NCBI GenBank assembly: GCA_903940225.1
Contig: CAJAKC010000009.1
Coordinates: 1 to 64,000, forward strand
Direction: 5' to 3'
Origin: an uncultured Microbacteriaceae bacterium
Lineage (GTDB): Bacteria; Actinomycetota; Actinomycetes; Actinomycetales; Microbacteriaceae
Length of the DNA stretch: 64,000 nucleotides
In this document: positions 28,622 through 37,836 of the stretch, in pieces
Position numbering within the stretch: position 1 is the stretch's first letter
Layout: each line of letters opens with the position of its first letter
The notes under the pieces: generated by a model
The model's input: the letters and a program-made list of their open reading frames with translations, nothing else
Told to the model about the DNA's origin: nothing
The model's database searches: none
Made by a program: the position numbers and the translations under genes

Positions 28622-29766
28622 TGGGCGCCCTCGACGGAGTTCTTGTCGTCGACTTGTCGCGCGCTGTCGCCGGTCCGCACGCGGCGATGATGCTGGGTGA
28701 TCTGGGTGCTCGCGTCATCAAGGTTGAGTCTCCGGGCGGCGACGATTCTCGACAGTGGGGGCCGCCGTTCGTCGACGGGGAATCGACGTATTTCCTGTCC
28801 GTCAATCGCAACAAAGAGTCGGTGGTTCTCGACCTGAAAACAGAAGAGGGGCGAGCCGTGCTTGACACACTGGTTGCGCGCGCGGACGTCATCATCGAAA
28901 ACTTCAAGGTGGGCACGCTTGCGCGACTCGGCTTCTCCGAGGACCGCATTCGGGAACTGAATCCGCGCGCCGTGCTTTTGTCGATCACGGGGTTCGGCCA
29001 CGACGGCCCCGAGGCCGCCCGCGCGGGGTATGACCAGATCGCCCAGGGTGAGGCCGGACTCATGTCGGTCACCGGCTCGGACGTCGACGACCCGCAACGC
29101 GTCGGCGTTCCCATCTCGGACGTCCTCGCCGGACTTTACGGTGCGTTTGGAATCGTCGCGGCGTTGTACGACCGCGAAAAGTCGGGCGTCGGCACAACCG
29201 TTCGCACCTCTCTTCTTGCCGCCACCGTCGGAGCCCACGTTTACCAGGGGACGGCACAGACCGTCGGTCACGTGACCGGACAGCCTCGCGGTAACCACCA
29301 CCCGTCGTTGGCGCCCTACGGTCTCTTCCACGCCTCGGACGGACCGATTCAGATCGCGGTTGGTACGGAAACGCAGTGGGCCACACTGTGTGCCGTGCTC
29401 GGAATCGAACAGGCCGAAAAGTTTTCGACGAACAGCCTGCGCGTCACGCGTCATGGCGAACTCGTTGAGGTGCTCAACGCTGCACTCGCGTCGCGCACCT
29501 CGGCGGACATTCTCGCCGAACTCGAGACGGCGGGTGTCCCAGCCGGCAAGATTCGGTCGATGGACGAGGTGTACGCGTGGGATCAGACGCGCTCACAGGG
29601 ACTCGTCATCGATGTTGAGCACGACACCCTCGGCACGATTGAGATTCCAGGGCCGGCACTTCGCTGGTTCGACGGCTCGGGCGAAATCACGCCCACGCGG
29701 CACCGTGCGCCGCCTACGCTCGGCCAGCACACCAACGACGTGCTCGCGTGGCTGGCTGACGACTAG
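28621..29766 (+). CDS. CaiB/BaiF family CoA transferase
   Basis: GVLVVDLSRAVAGPHAAMMLGDLGARVIKVESPGGDDSRQWGPPF; ATG overlaps dedA stop. Confidence 0.93.
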   Translation: MGALDGVLVVDLSRAVAGPHAAMMLGDLGARVIKVESPGGDDSRQWGPPFVDGESTYFLSVNRNKESVVLDLKTEEGRAVLDTLVARADVIIENFKVGTLARLGFSEDRIRELNPRAVLLSITGFGHDGPEAARAGYDQIAQGEAGLMSVTGSDVDDPQRVGVPISDVLAGLYGAFGIVAALYDREKSGVGTTVRTSLLAATVGAHVYQGTAQTVGHVTGQPRGNHHPSLAPYGLFHASDGPIQIAVGTETQWATLCAVLGIEQAEKFSTNSLRVTRHGELVEVLNAALASRTSADILAELETAGVPAGKIRSMDEVYAWDQTRSQGLVIDVEHDTLGTIEIPGPALRWFDGSGEITPTRHRAPPTLGQHTNDVLAWLADD

Positions 29767-30515
29767 TCGTTCAACCAGTCCGACAGTTCTGCACAGAATC
29801 GGTCGGGGGCGTCGCGGTGAACGTTGTGTCCTGTGCCCGAAATCATCACCCGAGTCACGAGCGGGTTTGCCGATTCGATTCGCGCAGCGTGCGCGTCGGT
29901 GTAACGAGCGACAACGGCCGGGTCGCCCTGAAAGACGAGGGTCGGAACGGTCAGCGCGATTGTTTCATCGAGGACATCCCAGTCGGGGTTGTCATCGCAC
30001 GAATGCACGAGCGCAAACTCGTCCGCTGCCCGTTGCGCGTGCACCGAGGCTTCGATATCCCGCTGGTCCCAGTGCGGATTGTCGGTCGCCTGCTTTTCGA
30101 CCGTAAGCGTGTGGTGGTTGAGCACCTGCCGCGCCCGGATTTCCGCGCGGTCTTCCGCCGTCGTCGCGAGGGCCGGGTCTATCAGCACCAGCCGCCGTGC
30201 CCAGTCGGGCTCTAACGCGCTCGCGAAAACGATGTTTGCCCCACCAATCGAATGGCCGACGACGACGTCCCACGGGCGCTCACGGCGAACGGCGAGCAGG
30301 TCCCGCGCGTAATCCTCGATTCGATAGCGGTCGGTGCGAGGGGCGCTGCCGTGCCCCCGTTGATCAACGGCGACGGCGAACCAACCCTCCGACGCCAGGT
30401 GCTCACCGATTCGCCACATCGTGTGCATGTCACTGCCGAGCCCGTGAACCAGCAGCGCGTGCCGTGTGGCCGAGGGCAAGCCCCGAGTGACGAACGGCAG
30501 CTCAACGACGGTCAT
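29763..30515 (-). CDS. Alpha/beta hydrolase
   Basis: LLVHGLGSDMHTMWRIGEHLASEGWFAVAVDQRGHGSAP...VVGHSIGGANIVFA...GTGHNVHRD. Confidence 0.9.
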   Translation of the reverse strand: MTVVELPFVTRGLPSATRHALLVHGLGSDMHTMWRIGEHLASEGWFAVAVDQRGHGSAPRTDRYRIEDYARDLLAVRRERPWDVVVGHSIGGANIVFASALEPDWARRLVLIDPALATTAEDRAEIRARQVLNHHTLTVEKQATDNPHWDQRDIEASVHAQRAADEFALVHSCDDNPDWDVLDETIALTVPTLVFQGDPAVVARYTDAHAARIESANPLVTRVMISGTGHNVHRDAPDRFCAELSDWLND

Positions 30516-30529
30516 GTGAGACTCCTGCG

Positions 30530-31702
30530 TCAGTGTCCCGTGAGATGCCGCAGGTCGGGAAGTTTTCTGACCCAGATCGCGGGGATGAGCGCCGCGATCC
30601 CAGCAAAAACGGTGGCGGCAACGAAACCTCCGGTTGGGCCGAACGCATCAATGGCGAAACCAGCGATGGCGCTCGCGATGGCGGCTCCTATGACCCATCC
30701 CGTGCCGAGCCACCCGAGGCTTTCGGGGACGTCACCCTTGGCCACCGATTCGGTGGCGACGGCGTACTGGACGGTCATGGCGGGTGCGACACCGAGACCG
30801 GCAACGAGCAGCGCGCACGTGATCAAGATGGGGTCACTCGTGAACATGGCCAGAGACGCTCCGAAGGCAACAAACCCGAGCCGGCGGGTGAGTGACCAGC
30901 GCCCCATCGGGGAGTGCCCCATGGCCAGGCCGCCGACGAGAGAGGTGGCCGCCCACAGCCCGAGCACGAGCCCGGCAGCGGAATCCTGACCGCTGCCGAA
31001 GGCCGCGACGGTGGCGGCTTCGATTGCACCGAATGATCCGACGACCATTACGCCACTGAGGACAACGATGAGGACGGCCGGCTTCTTGAGAACGGCACCC
31101 ATCTTCCCGCTGGAGGCCTCGAGAGTCGCACTCTTGACCGCAGGGCGAGTGAGGAACCACAGGCCACCACCCCCGCCGATGACGGCACTGCCGAGCAGGG
31201 CGGTGGGCGAGTTGATCTGTGTCGCGAGGAACACCACGATCACGGGTCCGAGAATCCAGATCAGTTCCTGGATACTCGCATCGAGGGCTTGCAGACTTTG
31301 CAGTTGTTTCCGCGAAACGATGGACGGGTAGATCGCACGCGCGGCTGGTTGGATGGGCGCCAGTGTCAACCCGAGCAGTAATCCGAGTGGGATGTCAATG
31401 AAGGCGTTCACCGGGATGAAGGCGATGGCGACGGTGGTGATTGTCGAAATCACGGTGAGCCAGCCGAGAACGGGGCGAATGCCGTATCGACTCATCCAGC
31501 GCGTGGCGATGGGGCTGGCGATTCCTTGGCCGATCGACATCGCCGCGAGCACGAGGCCCGCCACCCCGTAGAACCCCGTCTGTTGCTGCACGTGGATGAG
31601 CAGCCCGAGCCCCAGCATTCCTCCGGGGAAACGCGCGAGGAGTTGTGAGAGGACAACGGGGGTGAGGCCCCGTACTCGCAGCAAATCGGCGTATCTCTTC
31701 AC
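30530..31702 (-). CDS. MFS transporter
   Basis: 390 aa, about 12 hydrophobic segments, MFS-like loops. Confidence 0.82.
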   Translation of the reverse strand: MKRYADLLRVRGLTPVVLSQLLARFPGGMLGLGLLIHVQQQTGFYGVAGLVLAAMSIGQGIASPIATRWMSRYGIRPVLGWLTVISTITTVAIAFIPVNAFIDIPLGLLLGLTLAPIQPAARAIYPSIVSRKQLQSLQALDASIQELIWILGPVIVVFLATQINSPTALLGSAVIGGGGGLWFLTRPAVKSATLEASSGKMGAVLKKPAVLIVVLSGVMVVGSFGAIEAATVAAFGSGQDSAAGLVLGLWAATSLVGGLAMGHSPMGRWSLTRRLGFVAFGASLAMFTSDPILITCALLVAGLGVAPAMTVQYAVATESVAKGDVPESLGWLGTGWVIGAAIASAIAGFAIDAFGPTGGFVAATVFAGIAALIPAIWVRKLPDLRHLTGH

Positions 31703-31787
31703 CTGCTCAGCCTATGTCCGTGCTGGGTGTTTTACTGAGGGCAGCGCCCGGTTTGGCCGAAAATGGTCGACTTCCGGCGAAATGGCC

Positions 31788-31815
31788 TGTGGAAAACTCG
31801 AATAAGTTATCCCCA
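31788..31815. promoter_or_regulatory. Pair of inverted DnaA-box-like 9-mers upstream of nrd operon
   Basis: TGTGGAAAA (31788-31796) and TTATCCCCA (31807-31815), each one mismatch from TTATCCACA or its complement. Confidence 0.3.
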
Positions 31816-31830
31816 GATGTGCACGACACG

Positions 31831-31846
31831 CCACAAGATATGGGGT
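31831..31846. promoter_or_regulatory. NrdR box-like site 1
   Basis: CCACAAGATATGGGGT, 12/16 to acaCwAtATaTwgtgt; 32 bp from site 2. Confidence 0.6.
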
Positions 31847-31862
31847 TCTTGCCCAAACGACA

Positions 31863-31878
31863 ACCGAACATATAGTGT
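31863..31878. promoter_or_regulatory. NrdR box-like site 2
   Basis: ACCGAACATATAGTGT, 13/16 to acaCwAtATaTwgtgt; 32 bp from site 1. Confidence 0.68.
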
Positions 31879-31968
31879 TTTTCATCCAACCATTTTTTGC
31901 TACGAAATCGGCGCGAATTCACCGAAAACCTTCGACTTCGAACCGCTCTGGAAGAAACGAGACCACCC

Positions 31969-34407
31969 ATGGCCATCACGGTCGTCAAGCGCAACGGGGC
32001 ACGCGAGCCCTACGACGCCAACAAGATCAACCTTGCTATCGAGGAAGCCGCCGAAGGCTTCCCCGACAAGCTCGCGTGGGTGACCCAGATTGGCACCGAA
32101 CTCGAACTCACCCTGTTTGATGGCATCACCTCGCAGCAGCTCGACGAAGCCGTGATTCAGGTCGCACTCCAGAACGTCAAGGATGACCCCGGATTCGACC
32201 AGATCGCCGCGCGCCTGTTGCTCAAGACCATCTACAAGAGTGTCCTCGGAGACTACAACTCGGCCGAGGAACTCAAGAGCCTGCACGCGCAACACTTCGA
32301 GGCGAACATCCGCCGCGGTGTCGACGAAGGGTTGCTCGACACGCGCTTGGCGGAAATGTTCGACTTTGACACCCTGGCCAAGGAACTCGAGCCCAACTAC
32401 GACGAGCTCCTCAAATACATCGGTGTTGTCACGCTCAACAACCGCTACGGCGTCAAGGGACGCAACGGCGACCCGCTCGAGGTTCCCCAGTACTTCTGGA
32501 TGCGCATCGCAATGGGCCTGTCGCTCAACGAAAAGGACCCGACAACCGTCGCCCTGCGGTTCTACCGCAAGATGGCCAGCCTCGAATACTTGGCGGCCGG
32601 TTCGACCCTCGTCAACGCGGGAACGTCGTACCCGCAACTCGCGAACTGCTTCGTTCTCGAAATGCAGGACGACATCGAGCACATCGCCAAGACCACCCGC
32701 GACGTCATGTGGCTGACAAAGGGCACCGGCGGCATCGGCCTCTCGGTCACCAAGTTGCGCGCCCAGGGATCACCCATTCGCTCGAACAACACCGTCTCGA
32801 CCGGCCCGATACCGTTCATGCACACCATCGACTCGGTTCTTCGCGCCATCTCGCGCGGCGGCAAGAAGTTCGGCGCCCTCTGCTTCTACATGGAGAACTG
32901 GCACCTCGACTTCCCCGAGTTCCTCGACCTGCGTCAGAACTCCGGTGACCCGTACCGTCGTACCCGCACCGCCAACACGGCCGTCTGGATTTCGGACGAG
33001 TTCATGAAGCGCGTTCAGAACGACGAGGACTGGTACCTCTTTGACCCGCTCGAGGTCTCGGACCTCAACGAACTGTACGGTGCCGAATTCTCGAAGCGTT
33101 ACGCGGAATACATCGCGCTCGCGGAAAAGGGTGAAATCGAGCTCTTCAAGAAGATTTCGGCGCGCGAACAGTTCAAGCAGATTCTCATCTCGCTGCAGTC
33201 GACATCACACCCGTGGCTGACGTGGAAGGACACGATCAACCTTCGTGCCCTCAACAACAACACGGGCACCATTCACTCGTCGAACCTCTGCACCGAAATC
33301 TGCCTGCCGCAGGACGCCGAGAACGTGTCGGTCTGCAACCTCGCGTCCATCAACCTGTCGACGCACCTCATCGACGGCAAAATTGATTTCGAGAAGATGG
33401 ACGAGAGCGCCCGCATCGCCGTGCGCCAGCTCGACAACCTCATCGACATCACCCGCTCGTCGGTGCACGAAGCGGACAAGGCCAACGCCGAGAACCGGGC
33501 CGTGGGCCTCGGGCTCATGGGCTTCACGGACATCTGCGAACGCCTGGGCATCTCGTACGAGTCCGAAGAGGCCTACGAGCTCATCGACGAAATCACCGAA
33601 CGCATTTCGTATTCGGCAATCGACGAGTCGACCAATCTTGCGCGCGAGCGCGGGGCATATGACAACTTCGCCGGTTCGCGCTGGTCGCAGGGACTCGTGC
33701 CGTTCGACTCGATCGACTTGACCGAGAAAGACCGCGGGGTTTCGATCGACATCTCACGCAAGACCCGTCTTGACTGGGATGCGCTGCGCACGAAGGTCAA
33801 GGGCGGAATCCGCAACGCGACCCTCATGGCCATCGCCCCCACCGCGTCGATCGGTCTCGTCGCCGGAACCACCCCCGGTCTCGACCCGCAGTTCTCGCAG
33901 ATCTTCTCGCGGTCGACCTCCAGCGGAAAGTTCCTCGAAGTCAACCGCAACCTCGTCGACGCGCTCAAGCAGCGCGGGCTGTGGGAATCAACTCGCGAAG
34001 ACATTCTCCGTTCGCAGGGGGACATCCAGTCGCTGCCGACGATTCCCGACGACGTCAAAGAGGTCTTCAAGACGTCGTTCCAGTTGTCGCCCTATGCGTT
34101 CCTCGAAGTTGCCGGTCGCGCTCAGAAGTGGATTGACCAGGCGATCAGCAGAAACATGTACCTCGAAACCCGCGACATCGACGAAATGGTCGATATCTAC
34201 ATGGGTGCATGGGAGCGCGGCGTCAAGACGACGTACTACCTGCACATGAAGCCTCGCCACACCGCCGAACAGTCGACAGTCAAGGTCAATAAGGCCGAGG
34301 ACATTGTCGAAGGAAACAAGAAGGGCTTCGGCGCATCGGCCGAAACCGCAGAACCGGTCGCCGCCGCTGCATCACCCCGCAAGGGCTTCGGCTTCGGTGG
34401 AGCGTAA
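31969..34407 (+). CDS. nrdA: Class I ribonucleoside-diphosphate reductase, alpha (large) subunit, NrdA type with ATP cone; lacks the C-terminal CxxC
   Basis: LANCFVLEM, SSNLCTEICLPQ, VSVCNLASINL, TTYYLHMKPRH; N-terminal ATP-cone; C-term ...SPRKGFGFGGA*. Confidence 0.96.
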   Translation: MAITVVKRNGAREPYDANKINLAIEEAAEGFPDKLAWVTQIGTELELTLFDGITSQQLDEAVIQVALQNVKDDPGFDQIAARLLLKTIYKSVLGDYNSAEELKSLHAQHFEANIRRGVDEGLLDTRLAEMFDFDTLAKELEPNYDELLKYIGVVTLNNRYGVKGRNGDPLEVPQYFWMRIAMGLSLNEKDPTTVALRFYRKMASLEYLAAGSTLVNAGTSYPQLANCFVLEMQDDIEHIAKTTRDVMWLTKGTGGIGLSVTKLRAQGSPIRSNNTVSTGPIPFMHTIDSVLRAISRGGKKFGALCFYMENWHLDFPEFLDLRQNSGDPYRRTRTANTAVWISDEFMKRVQNDEDWYLFDPLEVSDLNELYGAEFSKRYAEYIALAEKGEIELFKKISAREQFKQILISLQSTSHPWLTWKDTINLRALNNNTGTIHSSNLCTEICLPQDAENVSVCNLASINLSTHLIDGKIDFEKMDESARIAVRQLDNLIDITRSSVHEADKANAENRAVGLGLMGFTDICERLGISYESEEAYELIDEITERISYSAIDESTNLARERGAYDNFAGSRWSQGLVPFDSIDLTEKDRGVSIDISRKTRLDWDALRTKVKGGIRNATLMAIAPTASIGLVAGTTPGLDPQFSQIFSRSTSSGKFLEVNRNLVDALKQRGLWESTREDILRSQGDIQSLPTIPDDVKEVFKTSFQLSPYAFLEVAGRAQKWIDQAISRNMYLETRDIDEMVDIYMGAWERGVKTTYYLHMKPRHTAEQSTVKVNKAEDIVEGNKKGFGASAETAEPVAAAASPRKGFGFGGA

Positions 34408-34418
34408 GGAGAAAAGCC

Positions 34419-34499
34419 ATGAACCCAACTGACACCACCAACGATTACGTCGTGCCGATAGATCCGATGGATCTGTTGCAGTGCGAATCGTGCCAGTAA
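34419..34499 (+). CDS. Candidate 26-aa microprotein resembling the NrdA C-terminal redox tail (CxxC)
   Basis: ATG at 34419 with AAGGAG 7 nt upstream; MNPTDTTNDYVVPIDPMDLLQCESCQ*; different frame from nrdA; between nrdA and nrdB. Confidence 0.65.
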   Translation: MNPTDTTNDYVVPIDPMDLLQCESCQ

Positions 34500-34560
34500 C
34501 ACAACCCTGAGGGACAACCCTCGCCACTCGAAGTATTTTTCACCACTTAAGGAGATCACA

Positions 34561-35547
34561 ATGGGAATTCTCGGAACCGGAATCCAAGACGGACTGCTAC
34601 TCAAGCCCGTTCGCTACCAGTGGGCCATGGACCTTTACAACCAGGCGGTTGCAAACACATGGTTCCCCAACGAAATTCAGCTCGGCGAGGACATCGCCGA
34701 CTTCAAAAAGATGACCGATGAAGAACGCCAAGCCATCACGTTCCTCATGTCGTTCTTCAACCCGTCGGAACTGATCGTCAACAAGGCGCTCGCGTTCGGC
34801 GTCTACCCGTACCTCAACGCTGCCGAGGCGCACCTGTACCTCGCCAAGCAAATGTGGGAAGAAGCGAACCACTGCATGAGCTTCGAGTACATCCTCGAGA
34901 CGTTCCCCGTAGACCGTGAAAAGATCTACGCCCAGCACGTCGACCACCCGGCCATTGCCGCCAAAGAGGAATTCGAAGTCAAGTTCATCAAGCGCATGGC
35001 CGAACGAAGCCTCGACATCACCACCACCGAGGGCAAGCAGGACTTCGTCCGTAACCTCGTCGCATACTCGGTCATCATGGAGGGTATCTGGTTCTACACC
35101 GGATTCATGGTCGCCCTGTCGTTCCGTCAGCGCAACCTGCTCCGCAACTTCGGTTCGCTCGTCGACTGGATCGTGCGCGACGAGTCGCTGCACCTCAAGT
35201 TCGGAATCAACCTGATCCTCACGGTCCTCGAAGAGAACCCCGACATTGCCACGGCGGAGTTTGCGGACGAGATCAAGCAGATGATTCTGGACTCGGTTGT
35301 CATGGAAGAGGAATACAACAAGGCCATGATCCCCAACGGAATCCTCGGCCTCAACGCGGAATACATCACGCAGTACACCAAGCACATGGCCGACCGCCGC
35401 CTCGAAGAGCTCGGATTCGAAGCGCACTACAAGGTGTCGAACCCCGCGAAGTGGATGGCCGCAGCGAATGACACGCTGCAGCTCGTCAACTTCTTCGAAT
35501 CGACGAACACCTCGTATGAAGTCAACTCGGGAACGTCGAAGGTCTAA
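34561..35547 (+). CDS. nrdB: Class I ribonucleoside-diphosphate reductase, beta (small) subunit, class Ic-like
   Basis: Ligand motifs SELIVNKAL, MWEEANHCMSF, IMEGIWFYTGF, RDESLHLKFG; AAGGAG RBS; Phe at the radical-Tyr position. Confidence 0.95.
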   Translation: MGILGTGIQDGLLLKPVRYQWAMDLYNQAVANTWFPNEIQLGEDIADFKKMTDEERQAITFLMSFFNPSELIVNKALAFGVYPYLNAAEAHLYLAKQMWEEANHCMSFEYILETFPVDREKIYAQHVDHPAIAAKEEFEVKFIKRMAERSLDITTTEGKQDFVRNLVAYSVIMEGIWFYTGFMVALSFRQRNLLRNFGSLVDWIVRDESLHLKFGINLILTVLEENPDIATAEFADEIKQMILDSVVMEEEYNKAMIPNGILGLNAEYITQYTKHMADRRLEELGFEAHYKVSNPAKWMAAANDTLQLVNFFESTNTSYEVNSGTSKV

Positions 35548-35590
35548 CCCTCCGCGCTCTCGGTCATGCCCCTCAGTTAGGCTGGGGGGC

Positions 35591-36424
35591 ATGACCTTTA
35601 TCCCGAACATTTCCCTCAACGACGGCACCACGATCCCCCAACTGGGGCTCGGAACCTACCGCCTCGAAGACGCTGACGCCGAGCGCGTGGTCGCCGAGGC
35701 GCTCGAGGTCGGATATCGCCACATCGACACAGCGAGCCTTTACAAGAACGAGGTTGGCGTCGGACGCGCGATTGCGTCATCCGGGATTCCGCGTAACGAG
35801 CTGTATGTCACGACGAAGTGTTGGAACAGCGAACAAACCGACCCTCGCGCCGCTATCGGCAATTCGCTGGACCGCCTCGGTCTCGATCACGTCGACCTGT
35901 ACCTCATCCACTGGCCGGCGCCAACCCGCGGAACGTACATCGACGCGTGGCAGGAATTCGCGAAACTGCGCGCCGACGGGTTGACGACATCAATCGGCGT
36001 CAGCAACTTCCTCACCGAACACCTCGACGCGCTCGCCGCCGCCAGTGACATCGTGCCCGCCCTCAACCAGATTGAATTGCACCCGCTGTTGCAGCAAAAC
36101 GAACTCCGAGCAGTGCACGCCGCGCGGGGAATCGCCACCGAATCGTGGGGACCGCTGGGGCACGGCAAGGCCGACCTCGTCGCCGAACTTCCCGCACTGA
36201 CGAACCTTGCGGAACGCTACGGCAAGACCCCTCAGCAGGTCGTGCTGCGCTGGCACATCCAAGAGGGAACCATCATCTTCCCGAAGACGACCCACCGCGA
36301 ACGGCTCGTCGAGAACATGTCCATCTTCGATTTCGAAATCAGCGACGCGGACATGGACGAAATTCGTGGGTTCAACCGTGACGAGCGCATCGGTGCTCAC
36401 CCCCTAGAGGGCAACTGGGACTAG
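35591..36424 (+). CDS. Aldo/keto reductase
   Basis: GYRHIDTASLYKNEVGVGRAI, DLYLIHWPAP, ESWGPLGHGK, IIFPKTTHRERLVEN. Confidence 0.95.
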   Translation: MTFIPNISLNDGTTIPQLGLGTYRLEDADAERVVAEALEVGYRHIDTASLYKNEVGVGRAIASSGIPRNELYVTTKCWNSEQTDPRAAIGNSLDRLGLDHVDLYLIHWPAPTRGTYIDAWQEFAKLRADGLTTSIGVSNFLTEHLDALAAASDIVPALNQIELHPLLQQNELRAVHAARGIATESWGPLGHGKADLVAELPALTNLAERYGKTPQQVVLRWHIQEGTIIFPKTTHRERLVENMSIFDFEISDADMDEIRGFNRDERIGAHPLEGNWD

Positions 36425-37809
36425 ATCCACCACGGGAACCAATAGTGGGCGGCGGCGAACCACACCGGAATCGGCAGCCCCATCCACACGGGCAGGAAGA
36501 ACGCGCCGACGGCGACGCCCGCGACGACTAACCCGGTGACGACCGTCTCTCTGCCGCCACGCCACAGTCGCACGAACAGCCAGACCGCCGCGAGGGCGAG
36601 GAACGGCTCGAGGGTGACTGTGTAGAACTGGAAAACCGTGCGGTGGGCGAAGAAGAGCCACGGAAGATAGGTCGCCGCGACACCGACGAGGATCGGCACA
36701 CCCCACGTGGATCGGCTTCGAATCGTGTGAACGACGAGCCAGACCAGCGCAACAACGCCGAAGTACCAGAAAATCGGGTTGCCGACACTCGTCACGTATT
36801 GGACGATTCCGTCGATTCCGGTTTGTTCGTAATAGAACGCGGTCGGGCGAATCATGAGCAGCCACGTGAAGGGGTTCGCCTGGTATCCGTGCGGGGAGAC
36901 CAGCCCGATGTTGTACTCAAATATTGAGTGGTGGTAGGTCCACAGCGACCCGAGCGCCGACCCGATGGGGTTTCCTTCGAGGGTGACGACCTGCCGGTTG
37001 TACCCGCCGCTGGAAAACAGCCAACCCGACCAGCCGGCCAGGTACGTGATGGCGGCGACCGGGACGGCAAGTAGCACGGCACGACCGATGTGCCACGCGG
37101 CAACCCACGAACGGTTGCGCAGGATGGCGTCGACCGCAATCCACACGCCCAAGACGGCAAACGCATACAGGCCGCTCCACTTGACCGCGGTGGCGGCACC
37201 CAGCAGAACCCCCGCGAGAATCAGCCACTGACCCCAACCGGGGCGCTCAAAGTGCCGGAGGATGACGAGGAACGCGGCGAGAATGAACGCCGCCAAGATT
37301 CCGTCGAGCAGCGCGGTGCGGCTCATGGTGATGGCGACCCCGTCCAGCGCAACGATCAGTCCCGCGAGTGCGGCGGCGAATCGGGAACGGAATAGCCGCT
37401 GAGCGATGAGCATGGTGAGCAGCACCACGACGATTCCGGCAACGGCGGTGGCACATCGCCATCCGAACGCGTTGTCGGGGCCAAACAGGGCCATGCCGGC
37501 CCCGATGAGCCACTTGCCCAGCGGCGGGTGTGCGATAAAGGACGGACCGGTCGTGAACGCGGAGGTTGACCCACCGACGAAGTCGGAGCCTTCCGCCCAT
37601 TCCGACTCGTACCCCAGATTCCACAGCGTCCAGGCGTCACGCACGTAGTACACCTCGTCGAACACGAGCGCGCGGGGGCTGCCCAGGTTGATCAGCCGAA
37701 TCAGCGCGGCGAGGACGAGAATCGGGCCGTAGAGCAAGAGAGTCTGCACCCGCGGGGCGAGCAACGCAACCCGGTCACGCACGGCGCTGGCGCGGTCGAC
37801 GAGGGTCAT
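36421..37809 (-). CDS. Protein O-mannosyltransferase / dolichyl-phosphate-mannose-protein mannosyltransferase family
   Basis: Multi-TM; LVFDEVYYVRDAW, FIAHPPLGKWLIGAGMALFGPDNAFGWR; divergent from rsmI. Confidence 0.9.
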   Translation of the reverse strand: MTLVDRASAVRDRVALLAPRVQTLLLYGPILVLAALIRLINLGSPRALVFDEVYYVRDAWTLWNLGYESEWAEGSDFVGGSTSAFTTGPSFIAHPPLGKWLIGAGMALFGPDNAFGWRCATAVAGIVVVLLTMLIAQRLFRSRFAAALAGLIVALDGVAITMSRTALLDGILAAFILAAFLVILRHFERPGWGQWLILAGVLLGAATAVKWSGLYAFAVLGVWIAVDAILRNRSWVAAWHIGRAVLLAVPVAAITYLAGWSGWLFSSGGYNRQVVTLEGNPIGSALGSLWTYHHSIFEYNIGLVSPHGYQANPFTWLLMIRPTAFYYEQTGIDGIVQYVTSVGNPIFWYFGVVALVWLVVHTIRSRSTWGVPILVGVAATYLPWLFFAHRTVFQFYTVTLEPFLALAAVWLFVRLWRGGRETVVTGLVVAGVAVGAFFLPVWMGLPIPVWFAAAHYWFPWWI

Positions 37810-37836
37810 GACTCAACGGTACGCGAGAATGGGTTT

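Noticed and set aside
34293-34405. Programmed -1 frameshift fusing NrdA to the CESCQ tail as the primary explanation
   Set aside because: The -1 frame is open, so it cannot be excluded, but I see no convincing slippery heptamer and the microORF has its own ideal SD and ATG; kept only as an alternative.
34597-35631. 344-aa minus-strand ORF opposite nrdB
   Set aside because: Antisense shadow of nrdB; Val/Asp/Glu-rich reverse-frame composition.
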